A DNA stretch of 64,000 nt from Brachionus koreanus. Lineage: Eukaryota > Rotifera > Eurotatoria > Ploima > Brachionidae. This document shows positions 24,558 through 36,000 of the stretch, piece after piece; position 1 is the first letter of the stretch; each line of letters starts with the position of its first letter. The stretch is taken from contig PJRA01000216.1 of NCBI GenBank assembly GCA_016987375.1, forward strand, positions 1,725,103 through 1,789,102, in the 5' to 3' direction. Made by a program: the position numbers and the translations under genes. The notes under the pieces were generated by a model. The model was not told the DNA's origin and did no database searches. It was given only the letters and a program-made list of their open reading frames with translations.

Positions 24558-24801
24558 CTATCCTAGCAGATAATGGGGAGGGGGAAGGCACTCATCTCCT
24601 TTTCAAGTGCCTTTTTGAGCAACAGTTCCGATCTGACACAGAGGCTACTGCATGAAGTTGATCATCTACACTGCAAATTTTACCCATTTTTTGATGAAAG
24701 GGGTTTAAACATGTGAAGAGATATCCACCCTCAGCGGGTTTTGAGCCCTCGATCCTCTGCTTGCAAAGCTAACACACAAACCGTTCAGCTATACGGGCTC
24801 A
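24558..24801 (-). mobile_element. tRNA-Ala-derived SINE with intact target-site duplication
   Basis: About 244 bp, distinctly more GC-rich than its flanks. Read on the minus strand from 24800 it starts GAGCCCGTATAGCTGAACGG. There is an A-box-like TAGCTGAACGG at 24791-24781 and a B-box-like GGCTCAAAACC at 24747-24737. An anticodon-loop-like TTTGCAA (TGC, Ala) lies between them at 24767-24761. A ~170-bp tRNA-unrelated body follows, ending near 24558. The element is flanked by identical 9-bp direct repeats TTGATGTTT at 24549-24557 and 24802-24810, the expected mark of LINE-assisted insertion. The head cannot fold as a working tRNA (mismatched acceptor and T arms), so it is not a tRNA gene. Confidence 0.75.
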
Positions 24802-24810
24802 TTGATGTTT
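24802..24810 (+). repeat. 9-bp target-site duplication, SINE right copy
   Basis: TTGATGTTT, abutting the tRNA-like head of the SINE. It is a perfect match to the left copy. Confidence 0.75.
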
Positions 24811-25659
24811 GTGTGGTTCTTTTAAATTTTCCCTTTATAAGTAAAGTGAAAATTTAGCTTCTAAGACATGTATAAATGATTGAAATAGTCTCCAGTTTTG
24901 ACACTTAATGTTAAATCAGTATTTTTGCTTGCATAACACTTTCTTTTTTGTATATAACTTTATTTTTTAATAATTAATTTCAAAATAAATCAACAGACTA
25001 GCGCCCATGTCTAAAAAGACTGATCAACATTTCAACTGATCAACATTAAAGTTAAGATGATAAATAAAATTTCAAATTTCAAAAATCAATAAAAATATAA
25101 AAAAAAATTTAATTGAAGATTTTTTAAAATAATTATCGAATGTTTTTACTCCATTTTTCAATTTAGCCAACGGTACAATCAAGTTTTTGCCATTACTTAA
25201 ATTATATTTCAAGTTTCTTTAGTTTTTGTTTTAAATTAGAGAGTGAGCTATTATAAAAAAGACATTTATGAGAAAAAATAACCATCATTTCAAACATTCT
25301 ATGCTGGAATGAATAAAGACCATATTTTTTTATAAAAAAATGTTTATTTCATTAAAGCTATTTGATTCAAATTTTAAATTTAAGAGTTTAATTAAAGACA
25401 AATAAAAACTTTTTGCTAATTTTTAGATTGCTTACTTTACTAATAGTATAACATAAAAAAAGAGAGCAAGAATCAAAATAATGAAGAATAAAAGATACAT
25501 TGATCAGAGAGATGAAACTCACATGGGGACAAGCAGAAATTGTCGCTAAAGGTAGGGTGAAATGGAGGGGATGTGTGGACGACTGGGAGTAGAAGTTAAA
25601 AGAAAAAGAAGAAGAAGATTATTTCTGTATATTATTTTTTTTAGGGCAAAGGATTTTTT
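24811..25659. other. AT-rich stretch between SINE and LINE remnant
   Basis: No gene is visible. The right end (about 25500-25660) is slightly GC-richer and may be 3' sequence of the LINE remnant, but no reading frame supports this. Confidence 0.35.
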
Positions 25660-25953
25660 GTTTGCGAAAATCATGCAATAAGTCTTAGAACATTTTTTAT
25701 CTATTTTGTTAATATGACAGCATTCATTAAAATTTTCAGCTATAAAATTTAAACTATCCAAAATCATTTCAAGATCTTGAGCAGAGATGCTTAATTTTGT
25801 ATCATCTAGCAACATTTTGGCATCAAAATTTTAAAAAATTAATGGTAAATTATTTAGAAAAATAAGAAAAAGAAGAGAGCCCAAAACAGATCTCTGTGGT
25901 AACACTAATTTTAGTCTTTAAATTTTTGAAATTTCACTGATCTGAAATATATT

Positions 25954-25962
25954 TTCAAAATA
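25954..25962 (+). repeat. 9-bp target-site duplication, MITE left copy
   Basis: TTCAAAATA, identical to 26196-26204. Confidence 0.75.
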
Positions 25963-26195
25963 TGTGTTGGGTACCGTCAGTGTGGCCATTAGACCACCTA
26001 AAAATGGTGCTGGCTGTTTTGATGGCCATGTTCAAAAATTAAAAATAATTTCAAATATGAAAATTTTATAGATAAAAGATATTGCGCATAAGAAAAAAAA
26101 AATTTAGAAAAAAAATTATAACCCCTGCAGCCATCAAGACGGCCAAAAAAAAATTTTGGCGGTCTAGTGGCCGCCACTGACGATACTCAACACCA
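25963..26195. mobile_element. 233-bp foldback MITE inserted in the LINE fragment
   Basis: Two ~70-bp arms are inverted copies. The left end runs inward from 25963 (TGTGTTGGGTACCGTCAGTG). The right end, read on the minus strand from 26195, is TGGTGTTGAGTATCGTCAGT. The similarity continues through the ATTAGACC/ACTAGACC blocks to GATGGCC/GATGGCT. The spacer of about 90 bp is AT-rich and non-coding. Identical 9-bp repeats TTCAAAATA flank it at 25954-25962 and 26196-26204. Taking the element and one copy out restores the LINE reading across NYFE-N-I-F. Long inverted repeats plus a 9-bp duplication suggest a Mutator-type (MULE) non-autonomous element. Confidence 0.75.
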
Positions 26196-26204
26196 TTCAA
26201 AATA
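26196..26204 (+). repeat. 9-bp target-site duplication, MITE right copy
   Basis: TTCAAAATA. On the minus strand it encodes the Y-F-E of the interrupted LINE. Confidence 0.75.
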
Positions 26205-26370
26205 GTTTGAAAAAAGGCTGAGAGAAGAATTATCAAAAGCATACATAATGAAAGAGCTTTGAGAATTATAAGTAGCAAATTTGAGTCTACATCATCAAAA
26301 TTTGCTACTTTACGATTTAAAGCATGAGAAGAAGCTGATGGTGAATTGTTATAAATGATTTTGTGCAACT

Positions 26371-26985
26371 TTTTAAATTTTAATCTGCTTTGATTATCGG
26401 TTGATACTTTAGTAAGATTTGCATTACTTTAAGAAGCAACCATTATTTAATTTAGAAAGCTATTAGAGGGAGAGTCAAAAATTTAATTTATCTATAAAAA
26501 TAGAAAAGTACCTTAATCAAATTATTTCAATTAGTGACAAGCATTCGGAATCTTAAATGGAAAATACAAGGTTTTTACAATTATCAATACCTTAAATTTT
26601 AATATTTTTGTTGGATTTAAATCAAAAAAATTCATAATTATTATTTTATTAAATATTTTTATTAAATAATCACTGATATAATGGAAATAATATTCGAAGC
26701 TTAAAATTTTGACAACAAAACAAAATTATATAAAATCAATTAATATAGCTGTTTTGATAAATTTAAGAAAAAAATTCTTATGTAGAAGATAGACAAAAAC
26801 CAAAAATGTCAAAAACTAAAATTGATAATAAAAAAATAAAAATATGTGCAATTATGTTTTACAAATTTTCACTCTTTGACAATAAAAAGTGATTTAGCAT
26901 TCTTACGCAAAGAAAACAAATGCTTAATTTTAATAACTATCGATACGGATTATCAAAGAATAAAAAATTAAAATAAATAAATCTA
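26371..26985. other. AT-rich stretch downstream of cordon-bleu, no gene seen
   Basis: It holds the cordon-bleu 3' flank. No further exon, RNA gene or bounded repeat was found. Confidence 0.4.
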
Positions 26986-29900
26986 TTAGAAATTATTTCG
27001 ATTTATTTTTCTTAGAGAGGCTACACTAAATGACTTAATCGAGTCCATTAAGTCGTCTCTTGCATTCAGAATTTGTTTTTTATTTTGAATATTTTCTTTA
27101 GTGTTACTGTTAAAATTTTTTGGTGCCACATTTGGTCTGTTAGTTTTCGGCTGAAAAGTGCTTAGCTGACTGAGACTTTGACTCTTGTCTAATTCTCCAT
27201 TCGATTCAGAAACAACTGACTTTAATTCTTCAAACAAATTATTTCTTGATTGTGCCAAGTTATCTTGATTTATTTTGTTTATGCTACTGTTTGAATCTCT
27301 TACTTTTGCACTCATCACAAATGAAGGTGAATTTTTTCTTTGTGATATTGAATGCAAATTTTGAGACATAAAGTAAGATTGTGGCGAATTTTGAGCTGAA
27401 GAATTTTCAATTGATGGTGATGAATTGCTAGAGGCTGATTGAGTTGAGCTAGTGTCCACTTCTAAATTGACTTGATTGGCGATTGTTTGTCTTCTAGATT
27501 CCAGCTTTTTGCTTAGTTCGTCCTCAAGAGTTGTCTTAGCCACAGGTCTATTTTCTGTATTTTTCCTATACTGAACAGTTTTAAAATTGCTTGAAGCTAC
27601 TTTTTTCTCATTGGCAACAATAGTGCCAAGACTTGGACGAACATTTTGCTTTTGTTTTTCCAGCTCTCGTCTTTGAAGCTCCAATTGATACTCTTTTTCG
27701 TGTTCTTGTTCCAATTCTTGTTGCTTTTGAAAGACTTCTTTCAAAACTTTTGAATTGGCCAGTCGTTTAACAATTCCACTGTAACCACGAACAGTACCAT
27801 CGGTTGAGTAATAAATGCCATTTTTTTCAATAATATCTCCATGACGAACAACCGTATAGTTTTGGTGTTGTTCATTTATGTCTTTTTCATTAAGTGCTGG
27901 AAATTGTGGTGGAGGAGAAACAGGTGATTTTAGGTTTAAGTCGGATCTACAAGCAGAAGAAATAGATCTTTTTTCTTCTGATTTATCATCATCAATTGTT
28001 TGATCAGCAATTTTAATCAAACTTGAAGTTTCAAATTCGGGTCTAACTTCGATGACTGCTGTTTTCTTATGAGGAGTTCGAAACGAATTTAGATTAATTT
28101 CGATCTGAGTTTCTTCATCAGATTCAGTTTTGGACGGATTTTTCTCTGGCTCTGCATCATAAGGCTGTACAGAGCTTCTACTAGTAGCCTCAACTAGAAC
28201 GTCCGGGATTTTTGTATCCAACTTCAAAGTAGCAGGCGGCTCATCATTCTTATTTTTGTGCTCAAGATTTTTGTTTATTACAACTTTGGTTATTTGATTT
28301 GACATGTTTTGCACTGAGTATTTACTCTGATTCAGTGGACTTGTGGTGACCATAGGAGAATTCAACGCTTTGATTGACTCTAAATCACTGTGCTCATCGT
28401 CGGAAAATATTTTATTATCGGCCACAGCACCATAAAATGATCTAACACAGTTTTCATCTGAAATTATTAGGCTATCATCATTTGTTTTTTTAATTTCTTC
28501 AAGGATACTCTCATCCTTGGTGTCTTCCAGTTTACCTGGTTAAAAAAATTATTTAGAATTTAATTCAATATTTTTATTAAGAATTTATTTATAAAAAAAA
28601 TTTACTCGGAAGACTTGAATTTTCCGCTGCAATTATAGATTGCTTTTCGATTGAATTGGTCAATGATGGCATGTTCAATGAGTCGCAATCAATTTTTCTT
28701 GATTGTTCTTTTTCTTTACAAATCATAAAATTACTAATAAATCATAGAAAAATTGGAACTTATTTTCTCAAAAGATTAGGTTTAATTATAATTTGTTAAC
28801 AAATCAAGTTTTAAATTTAAGAATGCATGTGGCTTTAGTAGTAATACCTTGGCTCAAAGAAAAAATTTTAATTAAAATAAATCTTGAGAATTAAAATATT
28901 TTACGGTTCTATATTAAATCATAGAAAAAAATTAACAAAAAAAAATAGAGAGGAATAAATTTGTTTATTTGATAGAAAATAAAATTAAAGACCTAAAATA
29001 AAGAAATTCGTTTATTCTATAGAACAAAAAGAATAAAAAGCTAAGTCATTAAATTCATTTTTTTTAAATAATTAAACATTGAAGTTACAGTTAGATGGTC
29101 TAACTGAATCAATATTTTGAATTGTGATTGTGAAAAGATTTTATCTTTGAACTTAATAATTTAATAATAATTATCTATGCAATTTGCTTTCTAAACTATA
29201 ATTAATTCTATCTATTTTTTTTCTATCATTTTTGATTCATTAGTAAATTAATTTGACTTTTTTTTCTATAATTAGATCTTCTCCGGTCTATTAAAAAATT
29301 GTTCTTTTCCAAGGTTAAAAATTTAAATTAATTTTTTTACTTAAGTTATTTTTTATTTTGAAACAGGCTGGATTTATTAAGTTAATATAATTTTTGTTAA
29401 CTCTAAATTGTTTCAAAATTTTATTTTTTTTTCAACACTAATTATAAAAAAATAGCTAAAAAATTTTTCCTGTTTTCTTTTGAATAAAAGTTAAAACAAT
29501 TTTTGCGATTAAAATTAGTGATATGAGACTATAATTACGCAATTATAAAGCTAACTCAAAATTATTTAATATAAATGTATATTTAATTGAATGTAAAATA
29601 AAATAGTTTCTATATTATTTTCTATTAATCTTCAAGTGAAAAGGTAAATAGACCTAGATAATTTAGCATGAGCTAAAATTTTTGTCATACCAAAGTTTTT
29701 TTGAGCTAAATGAAAAAAGAAATTCAATAAAAATTTTATTCTAACTAGATGAGATTAAAATATCATCCATATTTTAATAAATTGATGAATGATTTTGTTT
29801 AATTAAGCTTTTAAGATTAAAAATTTTGGAAAAAAAAAAACTTGCATAATTTTAATATTTAAACTTACCAAGTTTGTTATTTGAATAATTGGTATTTTCA

Positions 29901-32900
29901 TTTTTTTCGCTTGTAATTGATTTAATTAAAGGATTTTCTACTTTCTTCTCATCCAATCTAACCGAGTTATCATTTTTACTGGACAAAACAGAGCTTGAGT
30001 CGGAAAGAGATGGTGAAGGATACGACGGTGGTGATGAAGAATATTTATCAAATGTATCCTCAATTTTTCTTGAATTTTCATGTGAATTAGGCGATAAATT
30101 AGTGAAAATTTGCAAAGAATTTTTGTTTTCATCCTGACATGTTGGTGGCAATGGAGCAGCTTTCTTCTTTTTTCTAGTCAATGAAATAATTTTTTCTAAA
30201 GTTTCTCGATCCAAATCTGTCATACCATTTCTACCATCTACTACTGATTTAGACCTTGCTTGATTTATATCCTTGATTTTTTCGTATTTAGGAGCTTCAT
30301 TATCTTCTGGAACAGAATTGAGATTGTTTCCTGACGGCGGAGGTGGAGCAGGCCGCTTTTTGCTTGCTTTTGAAAGCAAATAATAGCTGTCCATTTGACT
30401 ACTGCTATTTGACTTGATTGAACTCTGTGACGATTCGTAATCTTGTTTTAAGCTATTAGTCTTTGATGACACATTATCCTCATACAATGAAGACTTAGAT
30501 TTTGACTTTCGATTCTTTTTGCGAGTGAAAAAAGAGAACATGCTTGATTTAATGCTCAGATTGGATATTGATCCTTTGAATGTATCCGAATCAGTGCTTC
30601 CAATACTTAAATCTAACTCAGATTTAGATTTGAATTTGTTTATTGAATTTCTGTCCGATAATTGATTAATAGATTTTGTATTAGAAGTTAGTTTTTTTTG
30701 TGATCGTGATTTGGTACTATTTTGGTGAAAAGTTGCTATTGAACTTTTTGAATCTTAAATAAATGATGACAAATTTAAACGCGGTTCTATTTTGATTTTA
30801 GAATTTAAGGCAAAATTTAACAGAAGCCATAGCTGTGAAAGTAAAGGTAGATTTTGCTGTCTTGGTAACAAATGAACATTTAAATATTGTTTGAAAACAA
30901 GAGGATATTTAGATATTTAACTTTAATTAATGTTAATTGTTACGAGCAATTTAGCTTGCCTATCTTTTTGATCCCTTCAAGATTAACTTTTAGTTGAAAC
31001 ATTTTTTGAAACTTAAATCCAAACTACTTAACAAGAAATTAAGTAAATGATTAAAATGAGATTAATGAAACGACTCTAAAGCTGATTTATGGACTTGGGA
31101 TTCAAAGTAGAAATAAACGCTTTAAGACAAAAAGAGCTAGATAGCGAGAATACTTTTTTTTTCTAAATATTACTTATAAACCAAACTAGATAAATTAAAA
31201 ATAGATTTAAAAAAAATTCTAGTTTTAAAAGAATGTAATGAAAATTAATTTAGAAAACTTTTGCTTTTTCAGAATTTATTTTGAAGTCGTTTAACCGTGT
31301 GGTATCAAATTTCTAATTTGTTAATTTTTCTAAAAATTGGAATACTATTTAGAATCATGAGTGTACACATTTAAATTTAAAAATGAAAAAATGCAAAAAG
31401 CTAGTTTATTTATTTATTCAAAAAAATAAAATTATTTTTAAATTTAGAAAGCCATAAAACCGCGGCTGTTTAAATTCAAGCGGATTACCGAGATTTAATC
31501 CCAAATCAATTTAATTGGGGGCTTAAACTATCTTATTTACCAAGTTTTTTATTTTTATTAGAAAAAAAATTAGCTTTTTTTAATCATTTTGAATAAAAAT
31601 TTTTATTGATTAATTATGAGATTTATTATGAAAATTCCTTGAAGACTATGTCTTAAATTTCAAATTAATTTTTAAATATTTGATTTTAATTTGTCTTTAC
31701 ACCTTTTAACAATATTTTTTATAGTCAACTATAATTAAAAATAAAAATATTTAACCAATATTCTGAAAAATAGTCTTTATTTTTACATCACGAAATATAA
31801 CGATTCAAAAAATATCATCTCTTGCCTATTGCATCAGAACTATTATATAAGAGCCAAAAAACATAATTCTGATTAAACACTAATTTGATCCACTTGTTCA
31901 ATGATTTAACTTTTAGAAATATCCATAGTCTCACGCGACTTTATATCTAATCCGGCTAATCCGCTTTTTTTAAAGCTAAAAGCACATTCGTGAGGTGACA
32001 AAGTTTGACTTTATTAAGTAAAATTTTGTTTGCAAAGACATTAAAAATTGTTAAATGAGTTAAAATTGTTTATAGTGAAATAAAACACACAAGTTTGAAA
32101 ATCTAGGTGATGAAAAAAAAAAACAAAATGATACTCACTGAGTCTACTATGGGACTTATCGTAGCTTTTCAATGCCAAAGTTACTTCGTTAGTGTCAAAT
32201 GAATTGAGTCTTTGCTGCATAGAAGCCTGAACAGTTGTTGAATTGATGACAAGATCGTATCTTTTCGGATCAAGACTCGCCTCCTTGCAAATGGCCACAA
32301 GTAAATCGCTGAGACTAATGTCCGGCTTAACACGAACTGCAGTTTTTTGATTGAACGGTAAATTAACCCCAACTCTAATGGTCAACTCGAAAGGGGTGTT
32401 TGACAGTGGCAACGATTTAGCATAACTATTTAAGTTAACTATGTGACCCGCTGGTTTGACAATTTCGGTCTCTGAAGGAAACAATTGATGCTGCTGATGT
32501 TTTAAAGTGCTCGTTTTGGGAACAATTGTTATTTTGGCCGGATCTAATTGACAAAAATATCAAAAATAAAAAAATCATTTTATTCAACAAAAAAATATAA
32601 ATTTTAATTATGATATACTTAAATGTCCGATTGTTTGGTTTGGAGTATAGTCTATCAATTTATAGTTGTTTGAATTAGGGTTGTTTTCGTCTTTGCTAAA
32701 CAATTTAAGACTGTAATTAGTCGGTATTAGCTTGGCCGTAGCGGACAGCTCTATTAAAATGTCATATACAGCTTTTCTAAATGAATAAAGTTTATTAGAA
32801 TTTGTTTAGCCATTGAGTTGACTTACCTCGCGTCTAAATTCTTTGATATTTGAAGTCCATTAGGGTACACTATTAGAATGTCGGGCAGGTAATTTTGATT

Positions 32901-33059
32901 TAAATTAGATATTGCAGAAGAGGAAATTGAAGACGCCGATGATAGGGTAGATGAAGCCGAGCAACTTTGATTCCGAACACGTAGTGTTCGATCGATGGCT
33001 TCACTAAGGGCTAAATTTTCTTTTTTGGCGGGCATTCTGGATTCGCGGTTCGTTTTCAT
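26986..33059 (-). CDS. cobl: Cordon-bleu (COBL) homologue, WH2 actin nucleator, six exons
   Basis: Exons, 5' to 3': 33059-32827, 32776-32619, 32543-32139, 30753-29869, 28713-28606, 28535-26986. All phases agree; 1112 aa. COBL nucleates or severs actin filaments at the cell cortex and in neurites. The N-terminal ~260 residues carry the two ubiquitin-like modules of the family. The first is PDILIVYPNGLQISKNLD with TPNQTIGHL; the second is FELTIRVGVNL with KTAVRVKPDISLSDLLVAIC. Basic-proline motifs follow: KKRPAPPPP near residue 396 and KKKKAAPLPP near 460, like the KRAP motifs that bind SH3 proteins such as syndapin. The middle is disordered and Ser-rich, with a conserved-looking DGTVRGYSGIVKRL. 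The last 25 residues contain one WH2 motif (ARDDLMDSIKSF..ASLRKI), whereas vertebrate COBL has three. Confidence 0.88.
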
Positions 33060-36000
33060 TTCATATTTAACTCAAAAAAAATTTGTTAAAATTGCATAAA
33101 TAGTAAAATTTCTATCTAAAAAAAATATTTTATTTAAATGAAAAAATAATTCAGAACAATTAAAAAATCAAAATTAGACGAATTTAATACAGAAGCCATT
33201 TTTGTTTAAATTTATCAAATAAATCGATTTTTAATCCATTTCGTTCATTTAATTTAAAATTATGTAGTAAATTTTTTTGAAAATTTAGCCTAATATGTAA
33301 AAGAAATTCTATCAAAAAGTGTAATTTTTATTTGAATTTGAATACCTTGTAAAGTTGATTCATCAAATAAGCAATCAAAAAATAATAAAACCGATTCAAA
33401 CGACATTTAATTTGATTGAATTCATTTTTTTAGATAGCAAAAAAAAATTAATTATTCAACAGGCACGTTTAAAAAAAACATAAGCAAATCTTAGCAAGAA
33501 ATTTCCTATTTAAGTTTTTAAAATTATTTTCATTCCAGATAACTTATAAGCTAATAGACGCTTTTAAATCAAATATTTGTTTTTTGATAACTTAAGTGGA
33601 CACTTCTAAAAGCCTAATCAAAATTTTACTTGCAAGGCTGCACAGTCTATTATCTTTGATTTGGACAGAAAAAAACAATCTAAAAATAAACATGACCAAT
33701 TCGGAATATGTAAATTAATTTAGAACAATTAGTCAAAAGTATTTTATTTATTTTAAAAATTTGTTTAACACCTGATATAATCTTACTGTTCCTCTATTTG
33801 TCACAAAATTTTTATTTTTTTTCCTGATATAACAACATTAAATATTTGCTAAATGTTTTTTCTAAATTTTGAATAACAAACTTTCAAGTGCATTTTCCTA
33901 CAATGTACAGGTCAAACAAACACTTGATTAATTAAGTGATCCAATTTTGTAAACTAGTCAAACAAATCCTAATGAAATATTGAACAAGATATTTGACAAT
34001 AAAAAAAAATACAAATACTAAAATTCGTAGAGTTTACTAAACCTAAAAATGTGATTGTTTTAAATATAAGGGTAACTATTTGAAATATTAATAGAAGGAT
34101 TAATAAATCCTTATCAATTCCTTTTTCGTAAAAAATTACAATAAAAAACTTGTAAAACTATTTTCTAAAAGTTGTCTTTTAATCACGATCGATTAATCTT
34201 GTGCAACTAGAATGTTTTACTAATCTCAAGTTATCGCATCTAAAACGAGACATCTAATCTAATATTTTAGAGTAAATATTTGGCTTAAGCCCTTAATTTC
34301 CGAACATTCGAGTACCAAATAAAATTGATTTTCTAAATGTCACAATAAAAATTCGATAGCCAAAAATGACGCTCTAAATTACACAATAATATTTAAATTT
34401 TAGCTTCTTTAACTTGATTAAAATTTACATGGATTATTTGAAATAGAACTGGGTTTTGTATTTCATTTGAACAAAATTCTATGGTAAATAAAGAATTTAA
34501 GGCGATGAATTTTGGACAAAATTTAAAGGCACTTGAAAAATTGCTTTTTAAGCTTGTTTTAATGCTAATACAAAATCTTTTTGGTTTGAGATTAATTTTT
34601 TATTCCCAAACAAGCACATCCTAATGGGTGTCCGGTACAAATGGGTCAATCCTTTCGTATTTAAAATATACGACTTTTCCCTTGCTTCTAATTTTGACAA
34701 GTATTTAAAAGAACCTGTTTTAAAAAAATTCAAATACAATTATAAAAAATATACAAAATAAAATTAAGGTTATATAACATGTTCGTTTTAAGTTATAAAA
34801 CATGAAAAACTTTGCTTAAAGTAATTTGAAACCATTTAATTTGGTCATGATATTTTATACAATTGGTTTCCTGGAAACATGCGAAATAATCCCAAGTTTG
34901 AAGTTTTACTAGGATTTTTTGTTTAATTTCAATTAAAAAAAAAATTCAATTTTTTTTTTATTATTCAAACATTTAGATTAAAAAACTAGTTTTTACAAAA
35001 TAAATCAAAAATAACTTATCCAAATTTTTTTAATTGTAATAAAAAATGCTTCAAATGTCTTAATTTTATCATTTTATGTTGTTAACTGCTGTAAATTTAT
35101 AATAACCAGATACACAAATCTAGTTCTTAAATAGCTTTTATTTAACAGTAATTTTATTGATTTTGAATTAATATTAAAAACTATTTTTAAACTAATTTCT
35201 TGAGTCTATACAGGAACTGTTTAAAATTTTTCAAAACTCTAAGTAAACCAAAATTTTGTTGATTAATTTTTATTTGTTTGCTTAAATAGTTAACTTAGAA
35301 TATTTTAAAATGAACTAGTAAAACTAAGCTTTTTTTTTTTGTATTTAAGAGCTTGCCAAACCAGTTAATGGTAATCTCTTGTTAAAACTGAAGATTTTGA
35401 TTATCAGAAAGTTTAACAACAAACTTATTTTCAATACTTGTTGAACAAAAAAATTTTCTCTAATAAACAAAATTGTCATAAAGAGAGCTTTTGTGATTAA
35501 TGATTTTTTTTTCAAGAATACCTGAAATTAAGGTGAACACAAAATAGTATGGAATTTTACGATTTGGCCCAAGAACACAAAAAAAAAGCTTTTTTTTTAA
35601 GTTAAAATAAAAATAATATTTCGCTTTTTCTTGAAATTGTATTGTTAAAATAGAAAGAACAGCTTTGAGAAACAAGATTGAGAATTTGTTTTTTAAGTTC
35701 TTAAAATTAAAAAAAAGACCCATATTCAATTTTAAAATAAACATAGATTACGTAAAATCTTATATTTTTAAATTCGTATAAATTTACTTTGAAAATTATT
35801 AAAGGTTCTCTAAAATTTTTCTTTTTTTTTTAATTAAACAACTTAATTGAAAATTCGGCTCGTCTAAAATTAATAACGAGCCAGAGGACACTTGTTTGCT
35901 TTTGTCAGATCAAACCAGTTGGATGTGCTTCATCAAGAATTGAGCCTGGTCTATTCCATAAAACTTGATACAAACAAAATGTGCTGATTTTTTATTGAGA

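Larger units (their letters stand above)
25660..26370 (-). pseudogene. Dead non-LTR retrotransposon (LINE) reverse-transcriptase fragment
   Basis: Minus-strand reading, interrupted by a younger element at 25963-26195. Upstream part: SASSHALNRKV, then AFDNSSLSLFSNYFE. After the insertion it resumes with YFENIFQISEISK, a stop, LVLPQRSVLGSLLFLIFLNN (the GVPQGSVLGPLLFLI.INDLP motif) and LLDDTKLS (a degraded version of the catalytic F/Y-A-D-D block, first residues changed). Stops and frame shifts show it is inactive. The family is CR1/jockey-like on motif grounds only. Confidence 0.75.

Noticed and set aside
24728..24800. Possible tRNA-Ala gene
   Set aside because: The acceptor and T-arm do not pair, the B box is altered, and the sequence continues into a body flanked by target duplications, so it is a SINE head.
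26066..26368. Hydrophobic 100-codon minus-strand frame
   Set aside because: Runs from the LINE relic into the MITE in the wrong frame; the hydrophobicity is a frame artefact.
35857..35882. Perfect 7-bp stem with 12-nt loop
   Set aside because: Isolated, with no terminator, RNA-gene or element context; expected by chance in a block of this size.
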